From Clarkia xantiana subsp. parviflora (Eukaryota; Streptophyta; Magnoliopsida; Myrtales; Onagraceae), in the NCBI GenBank assembly GCA_036873135.1, contig JAPTYO010000010.1:18779772-18843771 (forward strand): a stretch of DNA of 64,000 nucleotides, read 5' to 3'. The position numbers and the translations under genes are program-made. This document shows positions 1 to 15,626 of the stretch, piece after piece. Positions within the stretch are counted from its first letter, which is position 1. Each line of letters starts with the position of its first letter. The notes under the pieces were generated by a model. The model saw only the letters and a program-made list of their open reading frames with translations, made no database searches and was not told the origin of the DNA.

Positions 1-190
1 TTGATCGAGACAAATCTGTTGATTCTAAAAAAGTTTATTAAGAAAAGTTTGTTGATTCTAAAAGTGTTTTACTGAAACAATTCTGTTGATTCTAAAACTG
101 TTTTATTGAAACTGGAATGTTGATTCTAAAAGCGTTTTATTGAGATAAGTTAGTTGATTTTAAATATATATTTTGAATCGGATTTATTTA
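1..190. repeat. 34-bp tandem repeat inside the CACTA terminus
   Basis: The core TTGATTCTA recurs at 19, 52, 86 and 120, with a degenerate copy at 154, giving a period of 33-34 bp. Each unit continues with a T-rich stretch and a TTGAAAC-like segment. It lies just inside the subterminal repeats. Confidence 0.75.
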
Positions 191-510
191 CTCAAAAACA
201 ACAAAAAGGCATCATAGTCGTGTCCAAGGTTGTGTGAAATTCGTATCCAGCGTGCAAAAAGTCGTGTACAAAAGTCGTGTACACTTGACACGGGTAAACA
301 TGTATTTGACACGGGGATAATTCTGAGACGAGTCAATTACGAATTTGACACGGGCTACAGTATTTGACACGCTCCTCCCCGTATCAAAAAAATTTACTCA
401 CGCTATTACTTATCACGGGGCAAAATCATGTCAGGTTCGTGTCAAACACATTTATACACGATTTTAACACGAAAATGCCCTGTGTTAATTGACCCTAGTT
501 TGTTGTAGTG
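1..510. mobile_element. CACTA (En/Spm) DNA transposon, one terminus; body lies left of the window
   Basis: Read on the minus strand, the segment ends at 510 with CACTACAACAAACTAG, the signature of CACTA-superfamily terminal inverted repeats. Inside it (about 240-450) the short motif TTGACACG or its complement recurs many times in both orientations, as expected for subterminal transposase-binding repeats. Further in (1-190) is a 34-bp tandem repeat. The three bases after the end, TCG at 511-513, would be the target duplication, but the other end is outside the window. No transposase is visible here. Superfamily is secure from the terminus; autonomy cannot be judged. Confidence 0.8.
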
Positions 511-513
511 TCG

Positions 514-820
514 TGAGCCGGAAGAATGAAAATTCCAACACGTGACACTTCCAAACTAATTCGGTTCACGATACAGGTGGATATTATTTTTTCGAGTTGT
601 GGGACAAGTAAATAAAAAATAGTCATGTTTGGCAGGCAAGTGTTATTGTCCTTGGCTGGTAGCAAACTTCTTCTGTCAGTCCAAACGATTGATTCATCCA
701 CCTAACACGCCCATGAATGGATTTTAAGCAACAAAGATCCAGTTCGTGTTAGCCTATCATATTATGGTAACATTGTCATCCTTAATAATTGAATATAGTG
801 ACCAAAAATAATAATATTTG
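514..820. other. Unassigned spacer between CACTA end and Copia LTR
   Basis: Unique-looking AT-rich DNA. A minus-strand frame of about 60 codons (495-701) is open but runs into the CACTA terminus and matches nothing I recognise. No gene is called. Confidence 0.4.
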
Positions 821-1072
821 TGTTATGAAACATACCAAAGGCAAGAAAAATATAATATAAAAAGAGCAAATTTTGGATTGATCTATTTTCTTGTATAAGA
901 GCCATTTATATAGGGTTACATAATCTTGTAGAGTAAGAATCTTCTAAGAGAAGTTACATTTTAGGAGAATATTATAAGAGAAGTTACATTCTAAGAGAAG
1001 TTATATTCTTGGGGAACAAGAATATTAGACATGATATACAATATTGAACATCCATAAAATATATTCACAACA
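821..1072 (-). repeat. Copia 3' LTR (minus-strand element)
   Basis: On the minus strand the segment begins TGTTGTGAATAT at 1072 and ends ATAACA at 821, giving canonical TG...CA ends. It is preceded (plus 1073-1080) by a purine-rich tract, CCTATGGGGAG on the minus strand, that fits a polypurine tract. The LTR is about 252 bp and carries repeated AAGAGAAGTTACATT segments. The 5' LTR was not found. Confidence 0.7.
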
Positions 1073-1491
1073 CTCCCCATAGGATGTTCATAAGAGAATT
1101 GTGTCTCGTTAAAACCTTACTAAAAAAACCTATTGGGATAAAAATCTAGTGAAAGAAAAAGAGTACACAATTATGGATCCCTTTTGTAAGCTGTCTCGTT
1201 AAAAATCATACCAGGAAAATCCAGTGGGATAAAACCTTGGTAAAGGGAAAAAGAGTGCAGCGGTGTAGATTCTCCCCCTGATGCTGACATCACGTAATAT
1301 TTAAGTTGGCGTAATCCAATCTTGTTCACCAATATTCTAAATGTCGCAATCGGTAAAGCCTTCGTGAAAATATCTTCCAAATAATCACTGGAACAAATTT
1401 GTCGGATGGTAACGTCACGTTTCTTCTTAAGATCATGAGTGAAGAATAGCTTGAGAGAAATGTGTTTCGTCATGTCTCCTTTGATGATCAT
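1073..1491 (-). pseudogene. Copia pol remnant: RNase H C-terminal tail
   Basis: The minus-strand frame 1171-1491 reads KHISLKLFFTHDLKKK, then IRQICSSDYLEDIFTKALP and FRILVNKIGLRQL. This is the typical end of Copia polyproteins, where the RNase H tail contains an H-x-x-T-x-F-x-x-L-x-x-x-I-G-type segment before the 3' LTR. The start of the RNase H domain and the whole RT are missing from the readable frame. The adjacent LTR (821-1072) fits this orientation. It is a truncated, non-functional remnant. Confidence 0.75.
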
Positions 1492-3930
1492 TCTTCAATT
1501 GGAGCTATATAACCTGCATTATCTTTATATATACAATATAATAGTACATTTCATGATATACCTTGCATTTTGCATAGTCAACTGATTTAGGACTTGATTC
1601 AATCCGATAATAAACTCATGTAAAAGTCTTATCAATATATTATGTGTTCGATCTTCAGGTCGAGACACAATTTTATCATTTATGTATTAATAAGTTGACC
1701 ATATTTAAAACTCTTCAGGAGTTTCAATATCTTGTAATTCTCCCCCTCACGCGATACCTCTCTTCGGCTACGTGATCAATTCAACTTATCAAATATAATT
1801 TTAATTTATTCACATAATATCATCTAATTTATATTAGCTCAAATGAGCTATACACTGTTGAGAATATACCATAAGCTGCCTGCATTATTTTTAGATGGTA
1901 AAATATCTTTATTATCCAACATTATAGGAAAATTTTCCATGCTAACATTTTCAATCCTGGATTTTCACTTTAATTTTGCTATCAAATTAGCCACTCAAAC
2001 TGGCTATAAGTAATTCGTATAATGAGACGCAAAATAAAACTTTTTAAGTACTGCCAACGTAGTAATATACCAATAGGTGATCGCTCCACCAAATGATCCA
2101 TTGACATGATTCTGCATAAAACATTTGTACCACAAGTTGTGCGTATCTCACGACGCAATTTATTTATGCGGGAAATAATTTGTATACACTGGCTTCCACC
2201 TTTTGCATTTTTCATGCTAATACTTGCGTCTTTTCAAACTTTTGGCCAATCATAGTGATTTTTTGACATAGTGAGCTCAAGATCCTCATATTGTTTTAAG
2301 TTTTCACTCAAGAATAATATTAAAAAATGTTGTCGACAACTTTAAATTTTACGGTTCCATCTTTTCCCATTATAGACATAACTCATTGAGATCTCTTTAT
2401 TGTTATTACTTTCAGGTACCTGAACCACTTGGGGTTTCATATTTAGTTATGTCTTTACTTATTTTATGTAAAATCACCTCCATAATAAGACCATATTTAT
2501 CTATTTTCTTTATATGCTCCATTCTTCTTTCAAAAACTTATTCGGAACCGATATCATACGCTTCATGCGTGAATATTTTTCATTATAATTCGTCATGTCG
2601 AGATATTTTAAAATGGAGCATTTGCAGCCGGTAATTGACTTATGACTTTTTGGGCCTCGTAAAGTCACTAAATACTTGATTGGCAGTATTTGAAAATATT
2701 TATCTCTTTGAACTTCATGTTCATATTATCATTATGCGATGATCTAAATGAGATAATAACACAATTTTTTCAGTAAAATCTATTTTCTGCCGACTGCTTC
2801 TTTTCTCCCCTTAATGTTGGGAAAAAGTTGTTCATCAATGATAATCAACAACTCTTGCTTATATATCAGTCATTGTTCCCAATCAATTGTTTATATCAAA
2901 TATATTTTTTCCAACATTCCAAACCCATCTTAGTGCGTTGCGGTGGAGTAATTCAAATATATATCGCACATCATAAAATTCATATATGGAAAATTTGTCT
3001 CTTCACCAAAAGTTGGTTGTAATTGGGAGAAGCTATGATTTAACATTGGTTTGATGCGCAATTATATGGTGCTTTCATAACAGCATGCATTTGTACATAA
3101 TTTGCTCTCATTAGTAGAAGTTTAGCTATTTGATTGGAGGCCATTTGTGACTTTAGGCTAAACTTGTAAAGTTGGACATGTAGTTGTTTGATTCTTGTTG
3201 TACATATCAACTTTCAATATCATCATTCTTTATTGCATAATCTGAAATTTTTGTTTTTGCAAATTCATAATCAACGCACATGTGACCATATTGTAGATGC
3301 ATCTTTCAAAATAATATCGTACCGGTGAACGGGCCCATATTCACCTTTTAATATAATAATTAAGGGATTTTAATGGACGGATCTCCATTGGCGCTGCACA
3401 GCCACATGTTGACATTCAATATTTCTTTTTCAAAGAAAAAAATTATAAGAAGTAATTAAATTACTAGTCCTGGAGGAGTCGGGATTAATCCTTGTTAGAG
3501 AGTATGTACTATATATGCTGTGGCGTATAACTTTTCCATATTTATACAATTTTCAAAAAAATTAATAATACAATAATTCGATTAAATAGGATACAAATTC
3601 ATATAAGTAGAGTCAACCTAATATGATATAATAAGACTAAGATATAAGATTTTTTTTCCGTAAATATATTGTAATTTTATTACGAAAACTATGGGAAGTT
3701 CAACTTGGATTATAGGGTGGCAATAAAATCGAAACAATGTGAAATAGTGATAACAAGTCATAATGTATCTCATTTTAAACATACATATTTCCTTTTTGAA
3801 TTGTACGTGCAATTAAACTGACGCATTTATTTGCTTCAAGTCTAATAAACTTCCCCTAACATTCAGAATGTTGTTAGTCATCTATCATATTAAGTTCATA
3901 ATGTTTGCAAGTCTCCGGCGGGCTCTACTA
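1492..3930. other. AT-rich intergenic DNA, probably decayed Copia interior
   Basis: No coding frame here has recognisable domains. Short open frames of 60-80 codons on both strands are composition-driven. The position directly upstream of the Copia pol tail makes an eroded interior of the same element likely, but I cannot align any part of it to a pol domain. Confidence 0.4.
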
Positions 3931-4147
3931 AGGGTGTAAACGAATCAAACTACTTGTGAGCTACTCGAAATCGGTTCGGTCGATATTCGAAATCGATTCG
4001 CTAAATTTCGAGTCAAGTCGATTTTTTTTTAATACCGAGTCGAGCACGAGTTCCCTGACACTCGATTCAAGAGGCCTGTGAGTCTAATCAAGTTTTTTTT
4101 TTACACAGTCGAGCTCGAGTTAGAACTTGAGTTTATCATAGTTTTAC

Positions 4148-4232
<85 letters not shown>

Positions 4233-4415
4233 GTCGAGTACGAACTCGAGTCAAAAGTCTAATCGAGTCGAGTTCGGACTCGAACTAGAATGATCAGTTT
4301 TTTTTTTAATAAAATTGGCAAACCGAATCGAGTCGAGCTCGAACTTGTCGAATATGAAGCAAAGTCAAACTCGAACTTAAAATTTTTAGGCGAACTCAAT
4401 TAAAATACGTCGAGA
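3931..4415. repeat. TCGAGCTCGA-rich dispersed repeat, copy 1
   Basis: The segment starts near GGGTGTAAACGAATC and is dominated by GAGTCGAGCTCGA-type words, with a long (TA)n tract (about 4149-4228) inside. Related copies lie at 5318-5715 and inside the psaL intron (about 40246-40420); the psaL copy shares GGTTCGGTCGATATTCGA-like text in the same order. The ends resemble short non-autonomous DNA elements, but no clean target duplication was found. Confidence 0.6.
4149..4228. repeat. (TA)n microsatellite
   Basis: About 40 uninterrupted TA units inside the TCGAGCTCGA-rich repeat. Confidence 0.95.
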
Positions 4416-4419
4416 CTAT

Positions 4420-4736
4420 TGAAGCCCAGATTTAGACTTGGCCCATTTTCGGACTGTTTATGATGGTTTGGGCTTGGCCCGAGTTTTATCTGGTTTAATA
4501 TGACCTATATTTAGTTTATGTGGGCTTGTTGCAATCTGTAACTTTGTTTGTCTTTTGGGTTATTTTTCCTTCACTTGAAATATTGTAGACCAATATGTAA
4601 TTTCGTGGTTGATGTGGTCTATTTAAGGGTGAAGAATGACCAGTGAAGGAACTGTTCCCGTGACCCTTTCAGTGCGCCTCTCTCTCGATTCTCTGCTAAG
4701 GTTTCGTCATTTGCTCTCCCACTACGAAGTTTTACA
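4420..4736 (+). repeat. Copia LTR, plus strand, isolated with its primer binding site
   Basis: A TGAAGCCC... to ...TTTTACA segment of about 317 bp is followed directly by TGGTATCAGAGC. It contains TATTTAAGG (about 4620) as a candidate TATA region. The left boundary is inferred from the TG dinucleotide and is less certain than the right one. No matching second LTR or polyprotein follows, so this is a truncated 5' end of an element. Confidence 0.65.
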
Positions 4737-4748
4737 TGGTATCAGAGC
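4737..4748 (+). other. Primer binding site, initiator tRNA-Met type
   Basis: TGGTATCAGAGC abuts the LTR end. This is the standard Copia primer site complementary to the 3' end of initiator methionine tRNA. Confidence 0.85.
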
Positions 4749-5317
4749 TCTTCGAAACTCTTTACGCTCCGATATTACGATTATGTTCCGCTGTGGTACT
4801 CCGAACTATTCTTCCTCCTCTTAATTTAATAGAATTTTTAGCAACATAGGCAAACATTCAGACCCCCATTGTGTTCTTAAACCTTAATTTAATAATTAAA
4901 ATTTTTTGTTGAAAGATGAAACCAGAGCCGAATAAACATGATTTTATTATATCTGTGGTGAACGAATAACGCGTTTCATTCAGCTGGTCATGATTTAAAC
5001 ACTCACAGTCAATCACATGATTCCCAATGAACATTATTTAAAATCACTCAATATTTAATTTAATAGAATATGTGTATTATTATTATGTTATAATGGTTGG
5101 ACGCCTTTTCACTTAACCTGAGAATAGAAGATGATAATTTAATAGAAGATCTAATCTCATTTAAAATCTAATCTATCTAAGAAGGTAAAAATACCAGGAT
5201 GATCATTTTATCTCTTATAATGATAATAATTAGTATAAGTGTGAAACAAATATAATACGAGTGATGTTATTTTGATGAATCTTTATGATATACTAGTGGT
5301 GGTTTTAAGTTGACACT
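4749..5317. other. AT-rich spacer after truncated Copia end
   Basis: No Gag frame follows the primer binding site, so the element is cut off shortly after it. The remainder is AT-rich with no gene or recognisable repeat. Confidence 0.4.
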
Positions 5318-5715
5318 GGTGTAAATGAGCCGAGTCGAGGCGAGTATCTGTCAAGCTCGATTCGATTAGTATTTGCCAAGCTCGAACTCGGTCAAGCTCT
5401 AATTTTGAAACTCAAACTCGACTCGAATCCAAGCTCAACATAATCGAGCTCGGCTCGACTCATTAGTCAATTATATATCACAGTAAATTAACATTTCTCA
5501 TAACTAAAAAAAATCGAGCTCGACTCGACTAAACTCGAACTCGATTGACTTATATAATAATTATATTATTAAATCATGCTCGACTTATAAACTCTAACTC
5601 GAAACTGGTTTAGGCTCGCGAGTAACTCAAGCCGAAAATTATCAAGTTCGATCTCGACTCGTCATACTAGAAAGCTCGGTTCGAGCTCGACTCGAATTTT
5701 TTCCGAATATAAGCT
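5318..5715. repeat. TCGAGCTCGA-rich dispersed repeat, copy 2
   Basis: It begins near GGTGTAAATGAGCCGAGTCG and consists of many degenerate CTCGAACTCGA words. It is the same family as 3931-4415 but lacks the TA tract. It lies about 560 bp upstream of the LysM gene. Confidence 0.6.
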
Positions 5716-6277
5716 TCATTAACATGGCGATATGTTAACTATATTAGACTCCCGGTAGTATGAATAGTATTATAGTATGAAATACTGTACATTGCTAGTA
5801 GCCATGAGCCCATGACCACTAAATGACTAAATAGATCGTTCCTATTCATTAAGCAAAAATATAAAATAAAAAATGAAAGACAGCTAATAAATTAAGTTCT
5901 CATACGACGCGTTTCATTTCTTCTGATCATTATTACGTTGCACGATCAGCGGCACTCTTCAATCCTTCCTTCTTTACAGTGTCGTCTTCTTCTTTTGCCG
6001 ACGGAATCCATTTCAATTTTCCGGAGATTCTGCGGCACATGCTCCACCGGACTCGATAATCCGGATTCCACTTTGACCTTCCAAGAGCTTACGCTCTGTG
6101 ATCTGTGCTGTCAGTTCTCATCCTTGGTCTGGATTTTCAATTCAACTCCTTGCGGCAGCGATCCTTGTCGGCGGTGTTGATTTTCCGAGCTTGATGAGCT
6201 GTTCAGGCACTGTCTCCGCCTGATGAAGTAGTTCATTTCGTTGATCCGGAAGGGAACGAAGGGTCTAGGGCGAAGCG

Positions 6278-8303
6278 ATGGCTCCAAACGGTAATAATGG
6301 TAGTGCTTCCGGTGAGGTTCGTGGCTGCAATTACATGCTGCATCAGGTGACGAAGATGGATACTGTCGCTGGAATCGCGATCAAGTACGGAGTCGAGGTA
6401 TGTATCATATTTGATTTCTCATGTTGATACTTTGTACGGTGCTCCTTGGATCTGGGAATTATGTTCATTTCTGTTTCGAGTTTGTGTACAATTCGCAATT
6501 TCGGTTCGGGAGCTTCGTTCAGGTGAGATTCGAACTCTGTTCGGCCTCGGGTTCACAGCTCACTTTACCGTCCAATTGTGCTTAGTTGATTGTTTGCGAT
6601 GTCTAGGGCACTATACTAATGTGGATGATCGAATGGTTGCTATCTCACTATAGTTTAGCGCAGTTGGACATTGAGTTTCGAAGTTGACCTTAATATCTGG
6701 GAATTCCTGAAGAAGTCATTTTTGGGCAAACTTAGTCCAGTATCTGCACTTGATTATTGCCAATTTTTGAACAGATGGGACATTACTCACCAAAGTGGTA
6801 CTTTAAATTTGTATTTTTCTTTGTTGAAGACAAAATGCATTATGGCAAATTTCCAATGTTGCGAAGTTCTAAAACTTTAGCTGAAAATAAGATATTTATC
6901 TATCAATGTGGTGAGTATTTTGTGAAGCCATTTCTTCTTTTGGAGTAGTGAGGTGATGTCTCTTTGCTTGGTGAATTCATGTCTGTTCTACGAATCACAT
7001 CTTGGAAAATCGGGATATTCATCTCAAAAGTTCGTGTTGTCCTTGCTTCTTACTAACTCAAAACATGAAATCAGTTAAATACAGTAATTAATTGCTAGCA
7101 ATTTACTCATAGTCTGTGATGTTCGAAAACAAAAGGAGATGTGTTTCACGTGGTAATGTTTAACATACTCTTTCGTTGATAAATTGCTTCTAGATGTATC
7201 GTTTTACTAATCTGAAGATGCCTTAAGTTTGCACTATTGGTTCTCATCATGTAAGGGGCTATGAATTTTCTGACACCATTCATTATAAAATTTAGGTTGC
7301 AGATATTAAAAGGATGAACGGTTTCTCCAATGATCTTCAAATGTTTGCACGGAAGACACTGAGGATACCGTTGCCAGGAAGACATCCGCCTTCCTCAAAT
7401 CCACCTAGTGATTGTGATTTGTCAGGGTAATGTTATATTAAGGATTCACGTGTTTCATCTCAACTTCATTTAAACCTCAAACCTTAGTTTGTAAATTGAA
7501 GTTGAAGAGAAAAAGGGTCGTTCGTAAATTGAAGTTGAAGAGTAAAAGGTCCCAAACGATAGTTGATTCTAGTCCAACAACATTTTTGCAGGAAAAACAG
7601 TCCTGAAAGGACACCATCTCGCAGAGGCAGCTTCGACATGTTGGAATCGCTCGAGTCCCTTAGATTGACACCAAAGACGAAGGTTTCTCCATCCATGAGT
7701 ACATTACAGAAATACTACGGTCTGAAATCCACAAACTCAAAGAATGTATCAGAAGGCACGGAAATGGCCATATATCGAACAGGAACATCACCTATTTGTG
7801 ATTCAAGCGGAAAGTATGAGAAGTTAGTCAATGGATTCGCCAAAGTGGGTAACGGGGTAGTGGAGGAGATCTCCCTTCTTGCAGAGGTTGATGGAGAAGG
7901 CGAGAGCTCGTCTGTTCGTAGGCGTCAGAAAGTTGAATCCGGAACACCCGAGAAGCTGCTGAAATTAGAAAACAGTGGAGGAAGCAGCGATTTCTCCAAA
8001 ATTACAGGGAAGAACTTAGCTTTGAGGCCTAAATCTGGTAGCAGAGTATCACTAGCTGCAGATGCAGAACCGAGTTGGTTGAATTCTGTGCCTTTTGGAA
8101 ACGGAGATACTGCAAGTGCTGATGAGCTCTCTGGGGTTCGCAAATCATCGAGCTTATCGAGTTTGCAGGATCAGGAAAGCAGTGTCTCCTCTATTTTGCC
8201 AATTATGTGGAATCTGAGACCCGAACTTTCCATCACCAAGCCGATCTTTGATGGGTTACCGATGTCGATATCAGGGCGGAAAAGCAAAGCTGCTCTTGAT
8301 TAA
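6278..8303 (+). CDS. LysM domain-containing protein (plant At5g08200/At5g23130-like)
   Basis: Spliced gene: exons 6278-6397, 7296-7426 and 7592-8303, all with GT-AG introns and matching phases, giving 963 nt and 320 residues. Residues about 20-66 form one LysM domain: HQVTKMDTVAGIAIKYGVE at the end of exon 1, then VADIKRMNGFSNDLQMFARK and LRIPLPGRHP in exon 2. The C-terminal 240 residues are Ser/Lys-rich and look disordered (RTPSRRGSFDMLESLESLRL). There is no signal peptide or membrane helix, so unlike chitin-receptor LysM kinases it should be intracellular. LysM modules generally bind N-acetylglucosamine polymers; the ligand of this intracellular group is not known to me. The start is the first ATG after a 5' leader rich in CT, and it places the domain at the N-terminus as in homologues. 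Confidence 0.9.
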
Positions 8304-9581
8304 TGCAGGTTCCTCTGAGTTATGTTGCGTATTGATTGAATTGAATGTTTGTTTATTGCCAGAAATTATGGCACAAGTGTATATCCAATTGGAAGAAATA
8401 CAGAAGAAGTTTTGCAATTTGCACATGGAGTTACCAAATACCAGCAGTACTTAGCAGTAATAAAAATAATAAATTAAGATAGTGGGACATATATAAGGTT
8501 TGTAATTGTACCCATTTATGTAATTATTTTTTTGTCACTTTGTGGATCCTATCCTAGTATCAAGTTTGTTTCTTATTTGTAATTTCTCATACAACACGAA
8601 ATGTGTAAAAAAAAAAAAAAATCATATTTATGCGAATATGTGATGATATAACGGACCAATTTCATGATAGCACGAACATAATTAATTTATTATATCGTGC
8701 TTGTGTTCAGTTATTATAACATTATACATATGATAAAGCTCTGCTAGCAAATTATTTAATTAAAGTGTCAACTTTATACTAAGAATTTATAAAATTCGAC
8801 ATATTATTCATAACTTTTGCTATACGAAACTCATTATTTGTTATTTACTTAAATATCTCTTACAATAGATATATATCATTATTTTGATATTTACTTAAAG
8901 ATTCGTATGTAGATATACAATCGAATATCTTAATACGACACAATAATACTAGGGTTAAGAACCTATAAACTGTCTGAAGTTTGCTCCATGTTCGATTTTG
9001 GTGTCTGGAGTTTAAATTGTTAAAATGGACAGTCTCATGTTTTATTTTTGTTGAAATTTAGTGTTTTTGTGTGATTACTTTAGAGAAGCTAATCCCGACG
9101 AAACCGACTGTCAAATAGGAGCTCTCATGTACGCTCCCTTCTCGTCACCTTGTCGGGATTGTTACCTAAGAAGGTGGCCACATCTGCGCAAGTAAATCTC
9201 GCTCTATTGTCGTTGAAAATCACTACACAACACTCTACTGGAAACCTTTTCTTTCGGATGTTCAAGTTTTAGAAGAAATTTGATGATTTTATAAAAAGTA
9301 AAGATTGATAAATTATGAGTGGGTGAATAGGTCGATGAAGATGTTTGAATGAAGATGAAAACACGCGCGAATATACTAAATTTCAACAAGCTCTCTGTTC
9401 TGTCTATCCGTGCGAAAAGACATGTGGATAAGATTATTCGAACAAAAAACGCACTATCAATCATACTTGGGCAACTACCTGAAGCCGCTCTCTGTTCTGT
9501 CAATCTCAAGAACAAACTCTCATCACAATCAAAGAGTTATTATATTTGGACAAAATCATTGCATGGTAAAGAAGAGGTCAT
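8304..9581. other. Intergenic: LysM gene 3' UTR and AT-rich spacer
   Basis: The first few hundred bases are presumably the LysM 3' UTR. Near 8953 GGTTAAGAACCTATAAACTG resembles the terminus of the Mutator-like element at 44203, but a matching second end was not found. The segment 9204-9540 has open frames on both strands without recognisable protein. Confidence 0.4.
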
Positions 9582-12738
<3,157 letters not shown>

Positions 12739-12789
12739 CGCTTCTTCCACTTGTTAATGCTGTCTCAGTCTGTGTAGCCAAGCTGCGAG

Positions 12790-13423
12790 AAAGGAAGAGG
12801 AAGGGTGATTTTGTTTAACTCAGAGCATCCATTGACAATTTGACAGATCTGCGGAAGAACTCCGGCTGGGCTTGTTTTCCCGGCGACACTGGCCTTACCC
12901 CAATAATACCCACTGCCTACTTGGGCTTTTTTTTTTTTAATTATTATTATTATTATTATTATATATAAATAAATAAAATAAAATAGAGAGAACAGTTTTT
13001 AGGATAATGTTTAATTTATTAAATTGGTAGCTTATATTTGAATATATTCGAACAAATTGTTAGCTAAAGTTTTTTTTTTTGGACAATTTAGTAGTTTAAG
13101 TTTCATGATAAATTACTAGTTGGAGTTTTTTTAAATAATATGTTAACTCAAGTTTCTTTTGTGAACGATTTGTTATCTCAAGCTTTACCGGTGGACAATT
13201 TGTAAAGTAGCAAATTGTCCACAAAAGGAAACCTGAGTTAAAACTGACGATGGTTAGGTTATGGCCAAGTTACCATTAATACTACAACTATACCATATTT
13301 TCTTTCACTTATATAACCATGGTCATAACCATTTGGGTTATATTTTTAGTACCACAATTATAATCATAACCATGACTTTTACCACAATTCAATCATTTAC
13401 CCATATTTCTTTTTAATCGTATA
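12790..13423. other. Promoter side of the succinyl-CoA ligase gene, then repeat-derived DNA
   Basis: 12742-12900 must hold the 5' UTR and promoter of the minus-strand ligase gene. A short (TTA)n run lies at about 12940-12962. From 13060 the words AATTTGT, TTAGCAATTTGTCC and their complements recur, and similar text reappears at 23630-23750 on the far side of the nested Copia insertion. 13237-13423 holds degenerate ACCATAACCAT words that also occur at 22939-23580 and 41660-41900. Confidence 0.45.
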
Positions 13424-13473
13424 TGTTGGATCTCAAAGTCTGGCTATTTTGGAGTCGGCACTGATGAGTTTAG

Positions 13474-14076
13474 TGTTGGATTACGGGGACGTAATATTAC
13501 GGAATGCTAAACGTGTACTTGTAAGTAATCTAATTACGCAGCGGAATAATGTACACATACCTCAATAGCTTTCCTGCCCAAGAACGTTGTGGAGGGAGTT
13601 TTGATCATCCGGTCGGAACCCGTACAAGTTCTTCGTGAGAAGAAGTCCTACGCGGTATAAGCTCCATAGCAAATCCTCTGATCGATTCTTCAACGGGGAC
13701 AGAACCTCGGACTGAATGCTCGGAAGCCATTTGGCACACCAATAGTGGTGTTTATGGGGCCGACCGAACTCACTATAGAGAGAAAGGGATTTCTCTCAAA
13801 TCACAACTTAGGAGGAGTTGTGATCAAGGTGTCTTTTGGAGGTGACCCCAATACCTCCTTATATAGTGGGGGAGGAGAAAATCCCCCCCCCCCCCTTCCC
13901 TTCTAGGGTTTCGGCCCGACTTATGTGGTGGGGGAGGCCCAATTTTGGGCCTCCCATGTCACATGGGAATTAGGTATGGTCCAATTAGCCCTAATGTGAC
14001 ATTTACCTAATTATTTTAGGTAACCACATATATTAACGGGCTACCAATTACGACGTCACGTCACCATATGCTAACA
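13474..14076 (-). repeat. Copia LTR (3' LTR)
   Basis: TG...CA ends (TGTTGGATTACG to ATATGCTAACA on the plus strand). It contains a poly-C run near 13885 and the palindromic segment GGGGAGGCCC...GGGCCTCCCA. It matches 21787-22384. Confidence 0.92.
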
Positions 14077-15626
14077 GCTCCCACTCGCCGGAATGGGAGG
14101 GTTCCTGTTAATGTATTGTCATCCAATAGCATCAACATTTCAGTCTTCAGTTATTGTCTCCATCTCCGAATAGTTCATACGAGGTTTGCCGTGCGACCCG
14201 CGGATACGACGGGCATCTTGCTACTCATCTGTTAGGAGTATTGTAGCGCCCGCAGAACGTTGATTCCCTGTCGTAAATCAATCCTGTTAAAAACAAAATA
14301 TGTACCGCAATGTATCCTTGGTCAACTGATAATTCTCCAATTGCCCAATTTTTCACATAGGAATACTTCTCCAGGGCATCCGTACAAGTGTTCACAACCT
14401 TCAACTAATATCCGGTTGGTGGCCACCTTGTGAACACAAGAGTCGGTGAATTATAGGTGAACATAACCATCCCCATCGCTTATACTCTTGGTCTAACTCA
14501 ACCGGTTTCCAAAGACGTGGTCACTTGGCCGTTTTCTTTGGCTCTACGCTCGTACGCCGGGAAGCGAACATTGAGCTAGACCTTAGATATAAGTTCTGAG
14601 TCCGAGAGGATACTTTGGGTGCCTCTTCATAAGACACCCGGGATCAATCACACGCTCAAGGTGAAGAAGTATGCGCCCTTTGAATCACAAGGATTCTAGC
14701 TAGCACAACCGAGCATGACCCCGTGGTCAAACATGGCACGCGTAGTATGAACACGCGTCGATAGCACACCTGGACAAGCTAGGGGTGGGATATGTCAATC
14801 ATGCTATCGCAGAGTCTTTCATCTGGCCCTGAATGTGATTTTAATGATAGACAGAGTCCAACACGGCGATTTCTTTGGCTAACTCATCCCCATCGCTTAT
14901 ACTCTTGGTCTAACTCAACCGGTTTCCAAAGACGTGGTCACTTGGCCGTTTTCTTTGGCTCTACGCTCGTACGCCGGGAAGCGAACATTGAGCTAGACCT
15001 TAGATATAAGTTCTGAGTCCGAGAGGATACTTTGGGTGCCTCTTCATAAGACACCCGGGATCAATCACACGCTCAAGGTGAAGAAGTATGCGCCCTTTGA
15101 ATCACAAGGATTCTAGCTAGCACAACCGAGCATGACCCCGTGGTCAAACATGGCACGCGTAGTATGAAGCACGCGTCGATAGCACACCTGGACAAGCTAG
15201 TGGTGGGATATGTCAATCATGCTATCGCGGAGTTTTTCATCTGGCCCTGAATGTGATTTTAATGATAGACAGAGTCCAACACGGCGATTTACAAAACGAA
15301 TATTAAGTCATGCTATAAGCGTGACTAAATTATCGTTTCGTTTAACCAAGTTTATCCCCCTGGTTCTTAGCCAATCTTGTTGTGGCAGAGGTCTCCCTCT
15401 CCTACAAGATGACCGTGCCTGTGTGACGAGGCAAGGTTCACATCCGACATAATTTTGGTGGAAGAGTTTTACCTCTTCCTACGACTTAGTTTATAGACCG
15501 TAAAATCCGATTATTTATCATTATGACGTCGATAGATCATATACTCAATTTAAAATTCTTTTATTCAATCGAAATATCATTTCAAATGTCAAAATGTCGT
15601 CACTCATACAAGCCACTTATTAAGCC
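14077..15626 (-). other. Copia 3' non-coding region between pol stop and polypurine tract
   Basis: About 1.5 kb without a coding frame on the element's sense strand. It contains the tandem duplication described separately. Confidence 0.6.
14468..15290. repeat. Tandem duplication, 2 x about 405 bp, in the Copia 3' region
   Basis: 14468-14872 and 14885-15290 are nearly identical (CATCCCCATCGCTTATAC to ACACGGCGATTT), differing by a few substitutions and one inserted G. The 12-bp junction contains TTTCTTTGGCT, which also occurs within the unit, suggesting slippage at that word. Confidence 0.92.

Noticed and set aside
495..701. 68-codon minus-strand frame at the CACTA border
   Set aside because: Begins in flanking DNA and ends inside the transposon terminus; no known family.
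4078..4293. Open frame rich in Ile-Tyr repeats
   Set aside because: It is translation of the (TA)n tract plus TCGAG-rich repeat.
8950..9120. Mutator-like end near 8953
   Set aside because: Only one end resembles the 44203 element and no second end or duplication was found.
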